Made by a program: the position numbers and the translations under genes | Notes under the pieces: generated by a model | Seen by the model: only the letters and a program-made list of their open reading frames with translations | The model's database searches: none | Told to the model about the DNA's origin: nothing | In this document: positions 62,010 through 64,000 of the stretch, piece after piece | Layout of the letters: every line of letters begins with the position of its first letter | Numbering within the stretch: the first letter of the stretch is position 1 | NCBI RefSeq assembly: GCF_014202945.1 | Contig: NZ_JACHHW010000006.1 | Span: forward strand, 1-64,000 | Length of the DNA stretch: 64,000 bases | Direction of reading: 5' to 3' | Source: Zhongshania antarctica | GTDB taxonomy: Bacteria; Pseudomonadota; Gammaproteobacteria; Pseudomonadales; Spongiibacteraceae

Positions 62010-62032
62010 CCTGTAAATTGGGCGTTTACAGG
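62010..62032 (-). promoter_or_regulatory. Hairpin overlapping the ribosome binding site of the pilE-like gene
   Basis: On the minus strand CCTGTAAA-CGCCCAA-TTTACAGG forms an 8-bp perfect hairpin whose 3' arm contains AGG, the only purine-rich ribosome binding candidate for the ATG at 61996. The sequence ATGCTTTTTTCTC after it also gives a short T-run, so the hairpin could instead act as a weak terminator. Confidence 0.45.
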
Positions 62033-62072
62033 CTAAACCGGCGCCAGCGCAATGTCAGGCTGATTCCGACAA

Positions 62073-62094
62073 CTGGTCGATTTTCAACGACCAG
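62073..62094. terminator. Hairpin after the first pilE-like gene
   Basis: CTGGTCG-ATTTTCAA-CGACCAG, a 7-bp perfect inverted repeat with 8-nt loop, lies 60 nt after the stop of the first pilE-like gene. No T-run follows on either strand. It could limit read-through or protect the upstream mRNA end. Confidence 0.4.
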
Positions 62095-62154
62095 CGGCAG
62101 GCAATAAAACTAATTTGTATCGTTAGGTGAAATAGCGCTTACAGAGACGCTCCC

Positions 62155-62607
62155 TTAGCGCCGCCAGCAATCGGCAACCGTTTTACTAGAACCAGATGGC
62201 TTATCGAGTAAGGCCAATTGCCCAGTTTCATTTAACGTAAAGTTACCGCAGGCGTCGCCCACCATGGGGCCGCTGCGGGTTGCCTTAAGGGTAAAGGTAT
62301 TATTGGCGGCAGCGGTTGCCGCTATAGCGTAAAACGCCGTGCCACTGTCGGGCACCCTGCTAACAAAAACAGCGGGAAGCGCGGTGCCCCCAGAGGCTGT
62401 TGTATAGCGGCCATTAGCCGAGTAATAGCGCTCTAGGGCCTGTGCACTGCTAAAGAGCGCATTAGTCGCTTCGTTACGCCGTGACTTAGCAATTTGCTCT
62501 TGATAACTGGGATAGGCAATTGAAGCCAGTATCCCAATTATCGCAACAGTGATCATCAACTCTACTAAAGTAAAACCCAAATTCCGTTTCACGTATCTAT
62601 TCCTCAT
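62155..62607 (-). CDS. pilE: PilE-like type IV pilin, copy 1
   Basis: A 150-aa pilin: leader MRNRYVKRNLG, mature N-terminus FTLVELMITVAIIGILASIAYPSYQEQIAKSRRN and a C-terminal loop between two Cys (GDACGNFTLNETGQLALLDK and VADCWRR). The ATG at 62607 overlaps the stop of the upstream PilY1 gene (ATGA); a longer start at 62622 would overlap by 19 nt. It is similar to the next pilin (61577-61996) over the N-terminal helix but differs in the globular part, so the two are paralogues rather than a recent duplication. Confidence 0.9.
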   Translation of the reverse strand: MRNRYVKRNLGFTLVELMITVAIIGILASIAYPSYQEQIAKSRRNEATNALFSSAQALERYYSANGRYTTASGGTALPAVFVSRVPDSGTAFYAIAATAAANNTFTLKATRSGPMVGDACGNFTLNETGQLALLDKPSGSSKTVADCWRR

Positions 62608-64000
62608 TGAAACTGCCGCCATGACTGCCTACCTAATAGCTCACCTTCACCCGCAGACTCAGTGACCACACCAATGGTACCGCTGCTGCCAGAGGTATAT
62701 TTATATTCAAGGTCGCCAGCGCCAATAATGCCCGGCGTTTTTATCATTTCGTCACTGCCACGGCCGCTGATGGGGTAGTACTTACCTTCAAACAAGATTT
62801 GATCTAGTTCATCAACCTTGCCATCGGCATTCACATCTAAGGCTGGGCTGCTCAAGCGCCCACCATTGTTAGCATCAAGCTCCATCAACCAGCTCCGACC
62901 ACCGTAACCACAGGCATCGCTATTCGGAATAATGCTGGTAAAAATAATGCGGCCATTTCGCAGTATTGGCTTTGATACCGCGCGTTCACCGTTTGCGATG
63001 CCCGATGGCGACAACAACCGCAGACGCCAACCGTAAACCGGGGCACTAGTCGCACTATTATTGCTAACCAAGCGAACCGGGAAGGCACTACTGCTACCGT
63101 CAGTAAGCGTTCCAGTATTTTCGTAAACCACGGTTTGGGTGACTAAATCGCTACGATTAAGCACTCTTGCACCGACATCTCTTATGCCGTAAAAATCTTG
63201 TATCTGTGGACTGCTGCCCACAACGGCGTCGGCGTATTCAAAGTATTTACCCGTTCCAAAATACACCATGTAACCACTTTCCTTGTGCGATCCAACCGTG
63301 GGTCGCATCGTAATTGGCTGCGCAACGCCATTATTGTCTACAGCCTGAAAGAGTGGTTTAGGAACGCTGCCGTCTTTAAACGCAACATCCCATGTTGCAA
63401 TTGAATTACCAGTAAAATCAAACTTCCACAGATTACCTTTTAAATCGCCTGCATAGACATAGTCAGTGATGCGGTCACTATCAACATCCACGGGAACCGG
63501 TGTCCCCAGCCCGTTACCGACACCACTAACACCGGTATCGATAGCCTTTAATACAGCGCCTGTTGCTAGATCTACGACAAATAATTTCACATTGTCGCCA
63601 GAAGCGTAACCGTTACCAAAAATGGCAACCCATTTATCACCAGCCTCCAGACGCGCGATCACCGGCTCGCTCATGGCAACACCAAGTTTATCGGTGTCTA
63701 AAAGCGATGTCGCTTTCTCCCACAGGAAATTGCTCTTGGTTAATGAGGCCGGATCGGTAACATCGATGGCAAAGACCGACTTGCCACCTGCACCCATGGA
63801 GCCAATCAATACGGTTCGCCACTGACCGTTAATATAGGCATCGCTCGCCCGCGGCGAACCGTCTACTGTATAGCTGTGTACATACGCGGGGTCGGTCAGC
63901 GCCGCTAATTTCGGAAAGCTTGCCACCGGCAAGTAGGCGAACTTTTCTTTGCCCGTTAGCGCATCAAAGCCGTGGAGCATGCCATCGTTAGCACCAACAT
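62604..64000 (-). CDS. pilY1: PilY1-type protein, C-terminal part; gene continues beyond the right edge
   Basis: The frame is open to the window edge (reading VGANDGMLHGFDALTG just inside it), so the N-terminal part lies outside. Visible is the PilY1 beta-propeller domain: SVFAIDVTDPASLT, the Ca2+-binding-like DVDSDRITDYVYAGDLKGNLWKFDFTG (D-x-D-x-D-x3-D), and the terminal GELLGRQSWRQFQ. It differs from the complete PilY1 at 55025-58930, which ends RTYWYYK. Two distinct PilY1 proteins in one cluster suggest two tip-complex variants or a duplicated minor-pilin operon to the right. Confidence 0.92.
   Translation of the reverse strand, partial: VGANDGMLHGFDALTGKEKFAYLPVASFPKLAALTDPAYVHSYTVDGSPRASDAYINGQWRTVLIGSMGAGGKSVFAIDVTDPASLTKSNFLWEKATSLLDTDKLGVAMSEPVIARLEAGDKWVAIFGNGYASGDNVKLFVVDLATGAVLKAIDTGVSGVGNGLGTPVPVDVDSDRITDYVYAGDLKGNLWKFDFTGNSIATWDVAFKDGSVPKPLFQAVDNNGVAQPITMRPTVGSHKESGYMVYFGTGKYFEYADAVVGSSPQIQDFYGIRDVGARVLNRSDLVTQTVVYENTGTLTDGSSSAFPVRLVSNNSATSAPVYGWRLRLLSPSGIANGERAVSKPILRNGRIIFTSIIPNSDACGYGGRSWLMELDANNGGRLSSPALDVNADGKVDELDQILFEGKYYPISGRGSDEMIKTPGIIGAGDLEYKYTSGSSGTIGVVTESAGEGELLGRQSWRQFQ

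Noticed and set aside
61996-62160. Sigma-54 promoter for PilR in front of the pilin genes
   Set aside because: I found no GG-N10-GC element at suitable distance on the minus strand. The PilR target may be the major pilin gene elsewhere.
1-64000. tRNA or rRNA genes, integrases, transposases, phage genes
   Set aside because: None were recognised by cloverleaf-like sequence or by protein motif in any intergenic region or frame.

Overview
The window looks like the chromosome of a marine, aerobic, heterotrophic gammaproteobacterium. Housekeeping genes of gammaproteobacterial type (rapA, clpB, rluD, bamD, ilvIH, glpD, glutamine-type nadE, pilSR with type IV pilus minor pilins) sit beside catabolic clusters (CYP153-like P450, acyl-CoA ligase/thiolase/dehydrogenase, several Arabinose_bd-type AraC regulators, TonB-dependent receptor). 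This mix is typical of Spongiibacteraceae/Cellvibrionales-like hydrocarbon or lipid degraders. That placement is inference from gene content only. No rRNA, tRNA, CRISPR array, prophage or transposase gene was seen.

Left part (1-11 kb): the minus strand carries a TonB-dependent receptor, a [2Fe-2S] ferredoxin and a CYP153-like P450, with a small secreted protein and an AraC regulator on the plus strand. Next come two PaaI-type thioesterases and a solute-uptake set: an ActP-like Na+/solute symporter, its DUF4212 partner and a DcaP-like porin. From 11.3 to 15.5 kb lies a two-component system resembling the CrbS/CrbR (MxtR/ErdR) acetate-switch pair. Its sensor gene is split by one extra base in a run of nine G/C. 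Copies of a GAC-CNNA-GTC palindrome lie upstream of the porin and of the transporter, suggesting a response-regulator operator.

Middle (15.7-34.4 kb): rapA and a small companion gene are followed by an acyl-CoA catabolic region with two SDR dehydrogenases, an AcuI/YhdH-like reductase, a pseudogene with two frameshifts, an AMP-forming acyl-CoA ligase, an SCP-x-like thiolase and an acyl-CoA dehydrogenase. Two tail-to-tail overlapping AraC regulators, a saccharopine-dehydrogenase-like oxidoreductase and an ICMT-like membrane methyltransferase complete it. A 17-bp motif (CTGTTAATTTACGACAG and variants) recurs in its intergenic regions and is a candidate operator for one of the AraC proteins. A phosphodiesterase-family protein and an exported alpha/beta hydrolase follow.

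Right part (34.7-55 kb): ilvIH has a long hairpin-rich leader, then come a DUF4124 protein and a tightly coupled four-gene cassette of poorly understood function (DUF4331, small lipoprotein, TPR-like protein, HupE/UreJ-like membrane protein). clpB has a clear sigma-32 promoter. rluD-pgeF diverge from bamD. About 0.8 kb of noncoding DNA after bamD holds three tandem 199-bp repeats built of paired REP-like hairpins. glpD, nadE and pilSR follow. From 55 kb to the right edge, a minus-strand type IV pilus operon encodes the end of one PilY1 protein, two PilE-like pilins, FimT, PilV, PilW, PilX and a second complete PilY1, with stop/start overlaps at most junctions.
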